Shown piece by piece: positions 52,591 to 62,615 of a DNA stretch of 64,000 nt (positions are counted from its first letter, which is position 1; each line of letters opens with the position of its first letter). Under the pieces are notes generated by a model. The model had not been told where the DNA came from. It ran no database searches and saw nothing but the letters and a program-made list of their open reading frames with translations. The translations under genes were made by a program, and so were the position numbers. Source of the DNA: Alteromonas sp. BL110 (GTDB lineage Bacteria > Pseudomonadota > Gammaproteobacteria > Enterobacterales > Alteromonadaceae); the NCBI RefSeq assembly GCF_003443615.1, contig NZ_CP031967.1, positions 3,906,001 through 3,970,000 of the forward strand, read 5' to 3'.

Positions 52591-54397
52591 GTGACTCTCC
52601 ACAAGTATCTTTGAAACATTTGGCTAATGGGTTATCAATGGTGTGATGAAACTCTTCATGCGTACTGCTTGCATGAAGTTTTTTCTTTAAAAGTGATTCA
52701 GTAATGAAGCGTGGTTCAAATAGACTCAGGCGATTTATACGAGAGTAGTCTGTAACTCCGCTATCGTTGTACGAGCGCAAAGTGCACGCTACTTTCGACC
52801 AAAAGAAACCCTCGCTACAGTAATTGTGTTTAGAAAAAAGAAAGGACAGCTCCGTTAAGTTATAAACAAAGACCGTATCCACGAATAACTCTCGCAATGC
52901 GCCGATATTATCCATCCAGTAATAGTGGTTTAAAGGGGCGTTGACGTACTCAGGGTTTATCTTTTCAAACTCAGGCACAATGCTTGCGTTTGCAATAAAT
53001 TCAGGTACGTACTCTAAACTCTCATGAAAATCACGTAACACCACTTTCTTTGGTAAACCGTCGTCCAATATTAAGGACATGTTTTGAGCATGTGCTTCTA
53101 CTGCAATACCGTGATTAACCAATAAATGCCATACGGGAAGCACTGCAGTATTGATAAGTGCGTCTAACCATTTTTCTACGCCGTGTTTATCAATCCAATG
53201 GGCAACAAATGGTTTGCCGTCTTGTTCAGTACTTGCAAGGATGGCAAAGGGTACAGTTTTAGAGTTAGGCTCGTTTAACACGCTAGCGTCACGAAAGATA
53301 GCGCTCAGACTCGGTGACAAAGCGTTAATCCAACTACCGTTTTCGCTATGATCTTCGGAATTTTTTAAAGCAATGCCGGCGTATTCTTTTTGAATAGATA
53401 GAACGTTTTGGCTTTGTAACCACTCATCATTATTAATTACGTTGGCTAACCAATTAGAAATATGGGGGGCAGTGCAGACTGAATGAGGTTCAATCGTACG
53501 CAAAGACGAGGTATTTACCACATTAAGCGGTAGCTTTACGCTGGCTTTATTTACATTACTTGCATTGAGTAGGGTTCTTAAAGACGTACTCGCTTGATAG
53601 TCATCTCCAGCAAGCCCAAGACAGTAAATTTTTTTATCTGCTGTAGGTTGTTGGAGAATGGGCTCTAGCTTGTTGTACTGCCACGGGTGCACCGGCACTA
53701 TGCCATAATCTTGATGATTTCCCCCCTGCTGGCGCAAGATATCAGTCAAATAGTTGTAGGTAGAGTGGCCCAGCTCTCTTTTCCAGAAGCTTTGTTCGAC
53801 CTCGCCGTTAAAATTTGCACTTAAAAAGTCACGCTTTATTGCAAGCCAATGAAGCTTAAACGTTCCGCCGGTTTCAGGGCCGTATTGCTCATGATCTGCA
53901 ACACTAAAGCCGCTTCTTGACTTAAAGCATGGGTGGTACGGGTGCCCTTCTATAAGTGCAGATTCTAAGCGGTTATAACTAAGCGCGCGCCTACTTGGCA
54001 TTTGAGCCAGGTTCTTTTGATTCCAGCGGCAAAGTAATAACGTGTGTTCTAATTCATCGGCGAGTTGAATCCGCTTTTCTTCGGCGTAAGGTAGCGAATG
54101 AATCAGCTTGATAGCGTTGGACAGTGTTAAGGGCACACCATCTCTTTTAATTGAATCAGGATCTAAACGAACTCTACTGAAATGTGTAATTTGGCCCTGG
54201 GCCGTTATCAGTGCCTTGCCAATATTTAACGTAAACTTTCCGCCTTCAAAACAGTATTCGATTAAGCCCTCGTAGAGCAAAGCTTCAAACAGCTGGCGAA
54301 CAACGCGCTTCTCGTTTTCACACATCGCTAAAGCACTTGCTTCTTTCAATGCAACCTCTGGTGCTTCGGTTTTTTCTAAAATGAGGTTAGCAAGCAT
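52583..54397 (-). CDS. asbB: NIS synthetase AsbB (IucA/IucC family)
   Basis: A 604-residue IucA/IucC synthetase. Signature elements are the ATP loop 'HPCFKSRSG' (155-163), 'VPVHPWQYN', 'STSLRTLLN', 'KLPLNVVNTSSLRT', and the late 'EAHAQNMSLIL' and 'RDFHESL' metal and citrate segments. AsbB condenses the second dihydroxybenzoyl-spermidine arm with the citrate intermediate. Start ATG 54397 lies inside the asbA end (11-bp overlap). Assignment A versus B follows the B. anthracis gene order. Confidence 0.9.
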   Translation of the reverse strand: MLANLILEKTEAPEVALKEASALAMCENEKRVVRQLFEALLYEGLIEYCFEGGKFTLNIGKALITAQGQITHFSRVRLDPDSIKRDGVPLTLSNAIKLIHSLPYAEEKRIQLADELEHTLLLCRWNQKNLAQMPSRRALSYNRLESALIEGHPYHPCFKSRSGFSVADHEQYGPETGGTFKLHWLAIKRDFLSANFNGEVEQSFWKRELGHSTYNYLTDILRQQGGNHQDYGIVPVHPWQYNKLEPILQQPTADKKIYCLGLAGDDYQASTSLRTLLNASNVNKASVKLPLNVVNTSSLRTIEPHSVCTAPHISNWLANVINNDEWLQSQNVLSIQKEYAGIALKNSEDHSENGSWINALSPSLSAIFRDASVLNEPNSKTVPFAILASTEQDGKPFVAHWIDKHGVEKWLDALINTAVLPVWHLLVNHGIAVEAHAQNMSLILDDGLPKKVVLRDFHESLEYVPEFIANASIVPEFEKINPEYVNAPLNHYYWMDNIGALRELFVDTVFVYNLTELSFLFSKHNYCSEGFFWSKVACTLRSYNDSGVTDYSRINRLSLFEPRFITESLLKKKLHASSTHEEFHHTIDNPLAKCFKDTCGESHA

Positions 54398-56282
54398 CGG
54401 CCACTACCTTATCTGTACTTTTTTCTTGTTGCTCGTTAACTAATAATGGCGCTTCACTCAGCTTTCCAACACTTTTAAATGGGTTGTTTACCCATACATA
54501 CACGGCTAGCTCATCTTGTGCTTCTAGCTCATCAACATCTTCTACCCGAGTTAGAAGGTTGGCTTTAAAAGGAAGCTTTTCTCGCTCTAACACTGAGGTG
54601 ACGAATGCCGAGCCCAATGAACCTAAGCTGGGGAGCATGGATTTTAATCTACAGTGGACTATGTGTAGTAACGTAGGCTCTGGCGCAAGCTGGTCGCTAC
54701 CGAGGCGATTAATAACAGCAAATAACTGATTGAAGAAAAGATAGTATGTGAATCGATTGATTATCATCTGCTCACCATAAAACAGGTCTTTGCAGAGAAC
54801 GAGTTGAGGCTCCATGGTTTCAAGTATTTGTTGTCTTTCTCTAGACAAATAAAAACCTTGGTTATCGCGATAATAATAAGCTGCAGGGTAACCTTCTGCC
54901 ATTGATAAAAGCGAGTTTTGTTGATGCGCTTCTAAGGCAATACCACACTGGTCAAAGAGCCTTATTGCCGGCTCGATTGCACAGTTAAAATAACTATCAA
55001 ACCACTTAATAGCCACTTCACTACTATCAATGCCCTCTTTTTGTGCCAGTGAATGAATGATATTCGCAAGTCGAGAATGCGCACCGGGAAAAAGAGGATC
55101 TTGAACAAGCGCTGCTATAGACTGCGTTCCGCCAAGGCCATCGATTTGACTCGCTTTATTAAAAGGGTTCTTTCTTAATATCAATTCAAACCCGCTTTCT
55201 TTCGCATTCCCCGCGTTGAGAGAAACGTATGCAGGGTCATCGATAAATTTGAATTCAGGGTAGAGTTTAGAAAAACCACACCGTTTTAGTAAGCGGCAAA
55301 GGGTGACGCCAGCCTCTAATTCATGGTGCATATTCTTTCTTAAAGAATTGGTTACCTTCACAGGTATAGATACCTTCACCATATAATCTAACTCTGCGTT
55401 ATACAAAGTTCTTACTGAAGACGTGGGCGTAAATAAAGGCCCTAACTCACCCAAGTGAAGCAACTTGCCCTCATCAAGCAATTTTTGTATATGAGCCTGA
55501 GCACACAGCCAGTCAGCTTGCAGCGGATGTACCGCCAACAATTTTAAATTCTTACTATGTAATTCCTTGATAACCCCTTTGGTTGAAGGGTCGCCATCGC
55601 ATAACGCTATATTCTCTAGTATTTCAAAAGCAGACGCTGTCTCTGCACTATTAGAAAAAGTGATGGATTGCTTAGCTGCAAAATAATGCAGTTTGAAATT
55701 CCCTTTAAGCTCTGGCGTGAAAAGCTCATGTTGCCAACGGTGCATACCCTGCCTTGATTTTGGCGTTGGGTGTAACCAATGGCCAAAAAGAATGGCTTGT
55801 TCCGAATCTATAAATTGATTACTTTCGAGGGCGGGATCACCAGCGCGATTTTCCAAGTACATCGCCATAATTTGGTGACTTTCTATCATCCTGGCATAAA
55901 GTTCTAAGCTTTGCTCTGCGATTGTGTCTGTTGATTCCTTATTTGTTTCGCCCCCACTGTAAATCTCGTCGATAAGCAATAAAATAGCGCTCATGAAGGA
56001 AATTTCTTCCCACTGAAGGCTATTGGGAAGTTGTTTGTAAACCGAATTGAAGACATGTCGCCCTACCGTAGAGCGATACGATGCGGATACTGAAAGCCGA
56101 GTGTTGTTTGCGGTTAGATAAAGCTCAACGGCATATTTATCATTTTGATGTAGCTGGACGCCTGTTCGAATGACCCAATCTGCTTTAGTGTGCCAAACCC
56201 CCGTATCGATTTCTTTGATATAAGCATTCATGAATGCTTGAAATGACGCGTTATTAGCTTGTTTCTTAGCTACTGAAGTCAT
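54387..56282 (-). CDS. asbA: NIS synthetase AsbA (IucA/IucC family)
   Basis: A 631-residue IucA/IucC synthetase, first gene of the siderophore operon. The ATP loop 'HPTPKSRQG' is at 171-179, 'AVHPLQ' at 250-255, 'TSSVRT' at 287-292 and 'KVSIPVKVTNSLRK' at 303-316; 'EAHQQNSLLSM' and 'YYRDNQGFYL' follow. The AsbA step joins citrate to spermidine. It is a little longer than B. anthracis AsbA (602). A Fur-like box lies 45 bp ahead of the ATG. The set asbA-B-C-DE-F in this order is the basis for calling the product petrobactin. Confidence 0.9.
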   Translation of the reverse strand: MTSVAKKQANNASFQAFMNAYIKEIDTGVWHTKADWVIRTGVQLHQNDKYAVELYLTANNTRLSVSASYRSTVGRHVFNSVYKQLPNSLQWEEISFMSAILLLIDEIYSGGETNKESTDTIAEQSLELYARMIESHQIMAMYLENRAGDPALESNQFIDSEQAILFGHWLHPTPKSRQGMHRWQHELFTPELKGNFKLHYFAAKQSITFSNSAETASAFEILENIALCDGDPSTKGVIKELHSKNLKLLAVHPLQADWLCAQAHIQKLLDEGKLLHLGELGPLFTPTSSVRTLYNAELDYMVKVSIPVKVTNSLRKNMHHELEAGVTLCRLLKRCGFSKLYPEFKFIDDPAYVSLNAGNAKESGFELILRKNPFNKASQIDGLGGTQSIAALVQDPLFPGAHSRLANIIHSLAQKEGIDSSEVAIKWFDSYFNCAIEPAIRLFDQCGIALEAHQQNSLLSMAEGYPAAYYYRDNQGFYLSRERQQILETMEPQLVLCKDLFYGEQMIINRFTYYLFFNQLFAVINRLGSDQLAPEPTLLHIVHCRLKSMLPSLGSLGSAFVTSVLEREKLPFKANLLTRVEDVDELEAQDELAVYVWVNNPFKSVGKLSEAPLLVNEQQEKSTDKVVADAC

Positions 56283-56325
56283 GGTTATACCCTTTTAGGA
56301 TGAGCAAATTACCGCGACAATCTAG

Positions 56326-56340
56326 TGAGAATAGTTCTCA
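56326..56340 (-). promoter_or_regulatory. Fur box upstream of asbA
   Basis: TGAGAATAGTTCTCA is a near-palindrome of the common TGAGAAT..TTCTCA Fur type and matches the 7-1-7 consensus at 12 of 15 positions, with further A/T matches on both sides. It sits 44 bp before the asbA ATG, over the expected promoter. Confidence 0.8.
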
Positions 56341-56432
56341 TTAGCAAAGACTTTTACATTTGTTACATGTGGTTATTTTTTGGGTGTTATTTCTTAGGCG
56401 TTTCTTTCTAAGAGCTTCTTTTAATGTTTTTC

Positions 56433-57797
56433 TTAGGTTTCTCTTTTCATGCAATGCTTGCAAACAAAAAAGACGGCGCAGCAAAGTGTCACCCACTCTG
56501 CAACGGGAAGTGCTATGAGGAACGAAAAGTCAGGATTCTTATTTTTTGATGTAGAAGACGTGAAGTAGAATAATAAAAATAGAAGGCCAACTGGAAACAG
56601 TATACTTCTGCTTAACGCAATAACAGCAGACTGAAATGGCTTTTCAATGGCAGTTAGAAAGACACTAAGTAATACATTACAGCCGTTAACAAGGAAAAGC
56701 GGCCAAATATATAGAATGATGCTATACGCGTAGGTAGAAACTTCATATTGTGTTGGGGCAAGAAAAAGGCCAACGAAGAAAGGTTTAAACCACAGCAAAC
56801 ACGCTGTCATTATTAGCCCAACAGTAAATACTGTCGCTAATGCTATTAACAGGAAAGCATTGACTCTTGTTGGTTGTGAGGCACCCCGGTTGTAGCTAAC
56901 AAGTAGATGAAGTGCGTCTGCGATACCGAAACTAAGCATGATGCTAAGGAATATAAAGTAATTAACCGCACTGTAGGCCGCTACCCCATCGCTGCCAGTT
57001 TTAATAACCAGTAGTGCATTGATGACTAAGAAAAGTACACCCACTGAAATTTCGTTAGTAAATTCTGAAATACCGTTTCTTAATACGCTGAATAGCCTGC
57101 GCCAGGGTTTATTAAACGTTGCAAGTGTTACGCCTCGGTTTTTATCTGCGAAAAAAGCGGCTAATACAAAGAGCTGAAGAGTTTGTGCTACGCCTGTCGC
57201 ATAAGCTGCGCCCTCAATCCCATAACCCCAATGCCCTACAAATAGTGCATCTAACGCTATATTAGTCAATGCACCTATAAGTAATGCAGTGGTAGCAAGT
57301 TTCGTGTATCCATCCGCTCGAACTAGGTAGTAGAACACCATGCCCGAAAATTGAAGGATGAATACCCATCTAAGCACGGAAAAATATTGCTTTGTCAGCG
57401 GCACAATGTCAGACGGTATATGAAGTAGCCAAAATAATGCAGGTTCTGCAATGTAGCTTAATACTGCCAATACAATATTAAGCGTTACCGTAACTATTAT
57501 TATTTGCGTAAATAATGCACTGGCTGAATAAGTGTCGCCCTTCCCCATGAAGGTGCCGATAGTAACGCTTCCACCAATTGCGAGCATCAAAGAAAGCGCT
57601 ACAAGAAAGGTGATGTAGGGTAAAAGTAACGTAACTGCGGCTAGACCTTGTGGGCCGACGTATTGGCCTATAAAAATACCATCAACTAAACTGGCGGTTG
57701 TTAAAGCACTAAGGCCAATAAGTGATAAAAACGATTGTTTGAAAAAAGTGCTTAATAAAGGGTTGTTTAAAATTGCAGCTTTTGCAGACAGTGCCAT
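56433..57797 (-). CDS. MATE family efflux transporter
   Basis: A 454-residue membrane protein with about twelve helices and the two-fold layout of MATE transporters. 'STFFKQSFLSLIGLSALTTA' opens it and 'DGIFIGQYVGPQGLAAVTL' is the first helix motif. Position right upstream of asbA on the same strand makes it a candidate petrobactin exporter. A TTG at 57854 opens the same frame earlier, but the ATG at 57797 has GAGAAG upstream. Only 150 bp separates it from asbA, where the Fur box is. Confidence 0.85.
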   Translation of the reverse strand: MALSAKAAILNNPLLSTFFKQSFLSLIGLSALTTASLVDGIFIGQYVGPQGLAAVTLLLPYITFLVALSLMLAIGGSVTIGTFMGKGDTYSASALFTQIIIVTVTLNIVLAVLSYIAEPALFWLLHIPSDIVPLTKQYFSVLRWVFILQFSGMVFYYLVRADGYTKLATTALLIGALTNIALDALFVGHWGYGIEGAAYATGVAQTLQLFVLAAFFADKNRGVTLATFNKPWRRLFSVLRNGISEFTNEISVGVLFLVINALLVIKTGSDGVAAYSAVNYFIFLSIMLSFGIADALHLLVSYNRGASQPTRVNAFLLIALATVFTVGLIMTACLLWFKPFFVGLFLAPTQYEVSTYAYSIILYIWPLFLVNGCNVLLSVFLTAIEKPFQSAVIALSRSILFPVGLLFLLFYFTSSTSKNKNPDFSFLIALPVAEWVTLCCAVFFVCKHCMKRET

Positions 57798-57911
57798 TAC
57801 TACTTCTCGAACTTGATTTGCCGTAATCCTAAGTTCGTTGAGCGAGTCGTTCAATGAAGGTTACATTTGACACATATGTTAATGACATGTAACAACCCTC
57901 TAAAAAAGGCT

Positions 57912-58085
57912 TTATAGTATTAGTCGCCAATGGTAACTGTTTAAAGGCGAGTTCGTTAACAAGTCAATGCCGCTGCATCCTAGATTGTTGGTATTAACGG
58001 GGGCAAGTACATTTGCTATACGGTTGGCAAACCAAGAAGCGTCATTATTCTTAATTTGCCAGTTTATTTGCACTAGGTTAGACAT
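57912..58085 (-). CDS. Small hypothetical ORF coupled to DUF2256 gene
   Basis: A 57-residue frame whose ATG lies inside the end of the DUF2256 gene (ATGTCTAA). It reads with three tryptophans and a Cys ('[10 protein letters not shown]') and has no charged-rich bias. The overlap suggests translation reinitiation, but there is no other proof that it is made. Confidence 0.4.
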   Translation of the reverse strand: MSNLVQINWQIKNNDASWFANRIANVLAPVNTNNLGCSGIDLLTNSPLNSYHWRLIL

Positions 58086-58230
58086 TGTTTACCTGTGCTT
58101 TATTCTTTGAAGATGCACACCGCTTCGAGCAAAAGCGAACGTTTTCCCAGTTTTTCTCCCATTTCTTACGCCATGTAAACGGCCTATCGCATACTGGGCA
58201 CATTTTAGTAGGTAAGTCAGACTTCTTCAT
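58078..58230 (-). CDS. DUF2256 zinc-binding small protein
   Basis: A 50-residue protein that I translated from the gap after the photolyase-related gene. Two cysteine pairs, CPVC (11-14) and CSKRC (34-38), surround '[16 protein letters not shown]', the usual DUF2256 layout, so it probably binds zinc. DUF2256 genes commonly sit beside cryptochrome/photolyase genes. It overlaps the photolyase-related gene by 14 bp. Confidence 0.85.
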   Translation of the reverse strand: MKKSDLPTKMCPVCDRPFTWRKKWEKNWENVRFCSKRCASSKNKAQVNNV

Positions 58231-59755
58231 TTTTAGTTAGCTTTGATAAAAATATTGTGGCGTCCTGTTTCATGGTTTCTATATTTTCTTCTTTCATCCG
58301 CCCATAGGTTTTATAAATCATGGCCATACGGTGATTGTTACTTAGCTTTTCTTTGTGCTTATCAATAAAATGCCAGTATAGGTAGTTGAACGGGCAAGCC
58401 TTTGGTCCCGTTTTTTTCGAAACTTGATAGCCACAGTTTTTGCAGTAGTTGCTCATTTTGTTGATATAGCTACCACTCGCGACATATGGCTTACTGGCTA
58501 AGTTGCCGCCGTCGCTGTACAAAATCATTCCCGCTACATTGGGCAGTTCAACCCATTCGTAAGCATCGGCGTAAACAAGCAAATACCACGCTTGTACCTC
58601 TTCGGGGTTTAATTCGGTCAACAAGCTAAAGTTGCCAACCACCATTAGCCGCTGTATATGATGAGCATAAGCGTTTTGTTGGGTTTCCTTTATGCATTGG
58701 CGCATACAATTCATATTGGTTTGTGCATCCCAAAAGAAAGAAGGTAACGCGCGAGTGTTATTAAAATAATTGTCCGTTTTTAAATTCGGCATAAAGTGCC
58801 AATAAAAACCTCTTACATATTCACGCCAGCCGAGTATCTGCCGGATGAACCCTTCAGCAGAATTAAGGGGTACTTGCCCAGCATGATAGGCTTGCTCGGC
58901 AGCTTGAATGGCTTCTTTGGGAGTTAATAACCCGCAGTTTAGGTAGAACGCGATATGAGAATGATAAAGCCAAGACTTTCCCTCGACCATGGCGTCTTGA
59001 TACTGACCGAAATTTGGCAGCCTTTGTTCTATGAAGGTGTTTAAAACGGTAAGAGCGCCTTTCCGCGTGACCGCAAAATGAAAGTTATCAATATCACCAA
59101 AATGGTCGCTGAATTCGTGTTTTACTAGTTCTATGACATCTGAAGTAATATCGTCATTGTCGAATGTGGTGTGCTTTGGTACTTTTTGGGTTTCTGGCAT
59201 AGATTCACGATTTTGAGCATCGTAATTCCACTTACCACCAATAGGGTTTTTCCCATCCATAAGTATTTTGTGCTTACGACGCATTTCACGGTAGAAAAAC
59301 TCCATCCGAAGCTGTTTTTTACCTTCCGCCCAGTCTGTAAACTCTTGGGGGGTGGATAAGAAACGATTGTCTTCACATATAGTAACGGGTATACCGAGCA
59401 CGTTTCCCCACTGCTCTATACTTTTCAACAAGCGGTATTCACCAGGCATGGTCACTTTTACTTCAGCAAAATCCTTTTCGCTTAATGTGTGCTTAACTTG
59501 AGCGAGTAAGTCGCCTTTGTTAGCGCTATCGGTGTAGTGAACATAGTTAACGTTATAGTTTTCATCGCGCAAACGTTTAGCAAAGTGGCGCATAGCGCTA
59601 AATAAAAACGCTATTTTCTTTTTATGGTGCTTTACGTACGTCGCTTCTTCACGAACCTCCGCCATTAGAATGGTATCTTTGTTTTTTACAGCATTGGCAA
59701 TAGCCGGTAAGGTTTCGGTAAGCTGGTCGCCTAAAACTAAAATAAGTGCTGCCAT
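58217..59755 (-). CDS. (6-4) photolyase of the iron-sulfur bacterial cryptochrome/photolyase group (PhrB-like)
   Basis: A 512-residue protein. N-terminal '[14 protein letters not shown]' is typical of photolyase-related proteins. Four cysteines fall at residues 350, 438, 441 and 454, exactly the numbering of the 4Fe-4S ligands of Agrobacterium PhrB, and the C-terminal '[20 protein letters not shown]' is the FAD-site signature. It should repair (6-4) photoproducts with FAD, a lumazine antenna and an iron-sulfur cluster. It sits 3 bp after the CPD photolyase gene, so the two are one operon with DUF2256. Confidence 0.9.
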   Translation of the reverse strand: MAALILVLGDQLTETLPAIANAVKNKDTILMAEVREEATYVKHHKKKIAFLFSAMRHFAKRLRDENYNVNYVHYTDSANKGDLLAQVKHTLSEKDFAEVKVTMPGEYRLLKSIEQWGNVLGIPVTICEDNRFLSTPQEFTDWAEGKKQLRMEFFYREMRRKHKILMDGKNPIGGKWNYDAQNRESMPETQKVPKHTTFDNDDITSDVIELVKHEFSDHFGDIDNFHFAVTRKGALTVLNTFIEQRLPNFGQYQDAMVEGKSWLYHSHIAFYLNCGLLTPKEAIQAAEQAYHAGQVPLNSAEGFIRQILGWREYVRGFYWHFMPNLKTDNYFNNTRALPSFFWDAQTNMNCMRQCIKETQQNAYAHHIQRLMVVGNFSLLTELNPEEVQAWYLLVYADAYEWVELPNVAGMILYSDGGNLASKPYVASGSYINKMSNYCKNCGYQVSKKTGPKACPFNYLYWHFIDKHKEKLSNNHRMAMIYKTYGRMKEENIETMKQDATIFLSKLTKNEEV

Positions 59756-59758
59756 AGC

Positions 59759-61183
59759 CTACTCTTTTATTTGCTGAAATGCGTCTAAAGCACGCTGCCG
59801 TGATGCTTTTAAATCAACTAGCGGCTTGGGATATTCTTTACCAAGTTCAATCCCTGCATCTTTTAGTATTGCACTAGGTGCTTCCCAAGGCTTGTGTATG
59901 TACTTATCAGATAGCTTATTCAATTCTGGACAATACTTACGAACATAGCTGCCTTTTTTATCGAACTTTTCGCCCTGTAATAGTGGGTTAAAAATGCGAA
60001 AGTATGGCGAAGCGTCGGCCCCAGAACCTGCTACCCACTGCCAACCGGCACTGTTACTGGCAAGGTCTGCATCTAACAGTGTATCCCAAAACCACCGCTC
60101 ACCTTCATGCCAGCTAAGCAGTAAGTTTTTCACCAGAAATGACCCCACAATCATGCGTACACGGTTGTGCATGTATCCGGTTTGCCATAGTTCTCTCATA
60201 CCCGCATCGACAATTGGTATTCCGGTTTTTCCTGTTTGCCAAGCCTTAAGCGCCTTAGCATCTGAACGCCAAGGAAACTTATTAAATTTTTCGTTGAAGT
60301 TTTTATTTGGCAGAGTTGGAAAATGGAATAGCAAGTAGTAGCTAAACTCACGCCAACCTAATTCGCTCAAATAGGTTTCAATGCTTTTGTCTTCACTATT
60401 GCCAAATTTGTCTTTTATTGCGTACCACACTTGGTTTGGCGAAACCTCACCAAAGTGCAAATGGGGCGATAAGCGTGATGTGCCGCGAGCTGAAGGGATG
60501 TCTCTTCCGTCTTTATATTTACGCGCAGACTTTTCAATAAAATCTGCTAAATTATCCGCAGCTCCGTCTTCGCCTGGCGACCATTCTTTCGAAATGGTCT
60601 CGTCCCAATTGATAGTGGGCAGTAAGTTTAGCGATGCTAATTCAATACCTTCATTTTCTACATCTGCATAAGTTATGCGTGCTGGCGGCGCTTTAGGATA
60701 ACGCGGCTCTTCTACTTGCAAACAACCTTTCTTGTAATAAGGAGTAAATACGCGATAAGGCGTGCCGTCCTTTTTGAGCACTTTCATTGGCTCCCATAAA
60801 AGACTTCCATTATAGCTGTGCGCTTCGTAATCACTGCCAATGAGAGATTGCTTAATCTCTTTATCGCGATTTATCTGCCATGGTTCATAGCACCGGTTCC
60901 AAAAGATAGCTTTTGCGTCAAAAGATTTCATTAATGTTGAAATGATATCCTTTGGGTTGCCTTTAAAAATTTGTAGGTGGCCATTAAGGCGCTGATTCAG
61001 AGAAGCCAAAGAATGATGAAGCCACCATTTACTGGCTCCTCCAGGTACTCTACCGTCAGGGGTTGTATCATCATAAATATAGATGGGAACTATTTTCCCC
61101 ATATCACAAGCTGCATTTAATGCAGGATTGTCTTTTACGCGTAGGTCTTGTCTGAACCACATGATACTAACAGGAACGGTCAC
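59759..61183 (-). CDS. phrB: Deoxyribodipyrimidine (CPD) photolyase, class I
   Basis: A 474-residue class I CPD photolyase. 'SIMWFRQDLRVKDNPAL' is the antenna-domain start, and the FAD-binding domain ends with 'LLDADLASNSAGWQWVAGSG' and 'YFRIFNPLLQGEKFDKKG'. The Trp chain positions appear intact. It would split cyclobutane pyrimidine dimers using blue light. First gene of the minus-strand photolyase operon; divergent from the cry-DASH gene 112 bp away. Confidence 0.95.
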   Translation of the reverse strand: MTVPVSIMWFRQDLRVKDNPALNAACDMGKIVPIYIYDDTTPDGRVPGGASKWWLHHSLASLNQRLNGHLQIFKGNPKDIISTLMKSFDAKAIFWNRCYEPWQINRDKEIKQSLIGSDYEAHSYNGSLLWEPMKVLKKDGTPYRVFTPYYKKGCLQVEEPRYPKAPPARITYADVENEGIELASLNLLPTINWDETISKEWSPGEDGAADNLADFIEKSARKYKDGRDIPSARGTSRLSPHLHFGEVSPNQVWYAIKDKFGNSEDKSIETYLSELGWREFSYYLLFHFPTLPNKNFNEKFNKFPWRSDAKALKAWQTGKTGIPIVDAGMRELWQTGYMHNRVRMIVGSFLVKNLLLSWHEGERWFWDTLLDADLASNSAGWQWVAGSGADASPYFRIFNPLLQGEKFDKKGSYVRKYCPELNKLSDKYIHKPWEAPSAILKDAGIELGKEYPKPLVDLKASRQRALDAFQQIKE

Positions 61184-61295
61184 TTTTTTTCCTCAGGCGT
61201 TGCGCCAAATCTAAATATTATTCGTATCTTATATCTTACGTAGTAAAGCGGATTCAAGATCCGTCAAATTATAAAAAATAACGCTTAAAATTAGT

Positions 61296-62603
61296 ATGAT
61301 AAATCAGCATTCCAACGATAAACCTCAATCTAGTGATAACCGAGGACTATTCTGGTTCAGGCACGACCTAAGGCTGCACGATAATGCGGCTATTACGGCG
61401 TTGTGCGAAAAGGTCGACCAAGTTACGTTCGTCTATATATTAGATGATAAGAACTTTAAGCCCAACGCGTTTGGGCTTAATCCAATGGGCGAGCACAGAC
61501 ACACCTTCTTGCTGCAGACATTAGTAGATTTAAAGCAACAGCTAGCAAAGCTTGGGCAGGATTTACTTATTGTAAAAGGTAGCACTGCAGAGTGTCTAGT
61601 TGAGCTGTTAAAATCTGGGCAGTACACCCACCTTGGAGTGAGTCAATATTGTGGTTATGATGAAACCGCAGAATTAAACACAGTAAAACGTTTCTTTGAT
61701 TCACTAACCGTTGTCGAGCGCTCGACGTTTGGTCTTTTTGATGCGCAAACATTTCCGTTTAGTATTGAAGAGATGCCCGATGTTTTTAGTCCGTTTCGAA
61801 GAAAAGTAGAGAAACATTGCAAACCGTTAGCGGTTCATCCTACACCAGAGTGCTTTCCTACCCCCTTCACACCAACATTAGACGCGTCTTTTCTATTCAG
61901 TATTGACCTCGATTTACCGAAACCGTCTGAATCGTCATTCGTTGGTGGTGAAACCGCAGCGCTTTCTCACCTAAACACGTATCTGTTTGACTGGCATGCT
62001 GCGTCATCTTACAAGGAAACACGCAATGCACTTGATACATGGAAAGACAGCACAAAGTTGTCTGCCTGGTTAGCTAATGGTTCACTTTCTGCGCGCGAAG
62101 TGATGAGGCAAGTTCATAACTTTGAAGAGACCGTAGAAAAAAATGATTCCACTTATTGGATTTATTTCGAGCTGTTGTGGCGAGAGTTTTTTCACTGGCT
62201 GCAGTGTAAGTATGGCGCTAAATGGTTTCGCTTTAGCGGCATTCAAGGTAAAACACCTTCCACTTCACATTGCCCTGACACCTTTGCACAGTGGTGTGAA
62301 GGCAATACTGGATACCCTATTGTAGACGCGTGTATGCGACAACTTGCAGAGACAGGCTATATGTCGAACCGCGGTAGGCAGCTTGTTGCTAGCTGCTTTG
62401 TACACGAACTTCGGCAAGACTGGCGTTACGGTGCTGCGTGGTTTGAACATCAGTTAGTTGATCATGATGTGGGAAGTAATTGGGGAAATTGGCTTTACCT
62501 TGCCGGCGTGGGAAGCGACCCTCGCGGACATAGGCAATTCAACCTTCAAAAACAGACTGAAATTTACGACCCGGCAGGCGCATTTCGTAATAAATGGCTT
62601 TAG
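61296..62603 (+). CDS. Cryptochrome DASH
   Basis: A 435-residue protein. 'GLFWFRHDLRLHDNAAI' begins the antenna domain, and the C-terminus 'NWGNWLYLAGVGSDPRGHRQ' with 'FNLQKQTEIYDP' is the DASH signature (FNxxxQxxxYDP). Cry-DASH proteins repair dimers in single-stranded DNA or signal light. The start ATG at 61296 follows a 112-bp shared divergent region. The next gene begins 13 bp after its stop. Confidence 0.9.
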   Translation: MINQHSNDKPQSSDNRGLFWFRHDLRLHDNAAITALCEKVDQVTFVYILDDKNFKPNAFGLNPMGEHRHTFLLQTLVDLKQQLAKLGQDLLIVKGSTAECLVELLKSGQYTHLGVSQYCGYDETAELNTVKRFFDSLTVVERSTFGLFDAQTFPFSIEEMPDVFSPFRRKVEKHCKPLAVHPTPECFPTPFTPTLDASFLFSIDLDLPKPSESSFVGGETAALSHLNTYLFDWHAASSYKETRNALDTWKDSTKLSAWLANGSLSAREVMRQVHNFEETVEKNDSTYWIYFELLWREFFHWLQCKYGAKWFRFSGIQGKTPSTSHCPDTFAQWCEGNTGYPIVDACMRQLAETGYMSNRGRQLVASCFVHELRQDWRYGAAWFEHQLVDHDVGSNWGNWLYLAGVGSDPRGHRQFNLQKQTEIYDPAGAFRNKWL

Positions 62604-62615
62604 TTATTTAACTGT

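Noticed and set aside
57860..57893. GTTACAT ... ATGTAAC inverted repeat upstream of the MATE gene
   Set aside because: Arms of 7 bp with a 20-bp gap are not enough to define an operator without further copies.
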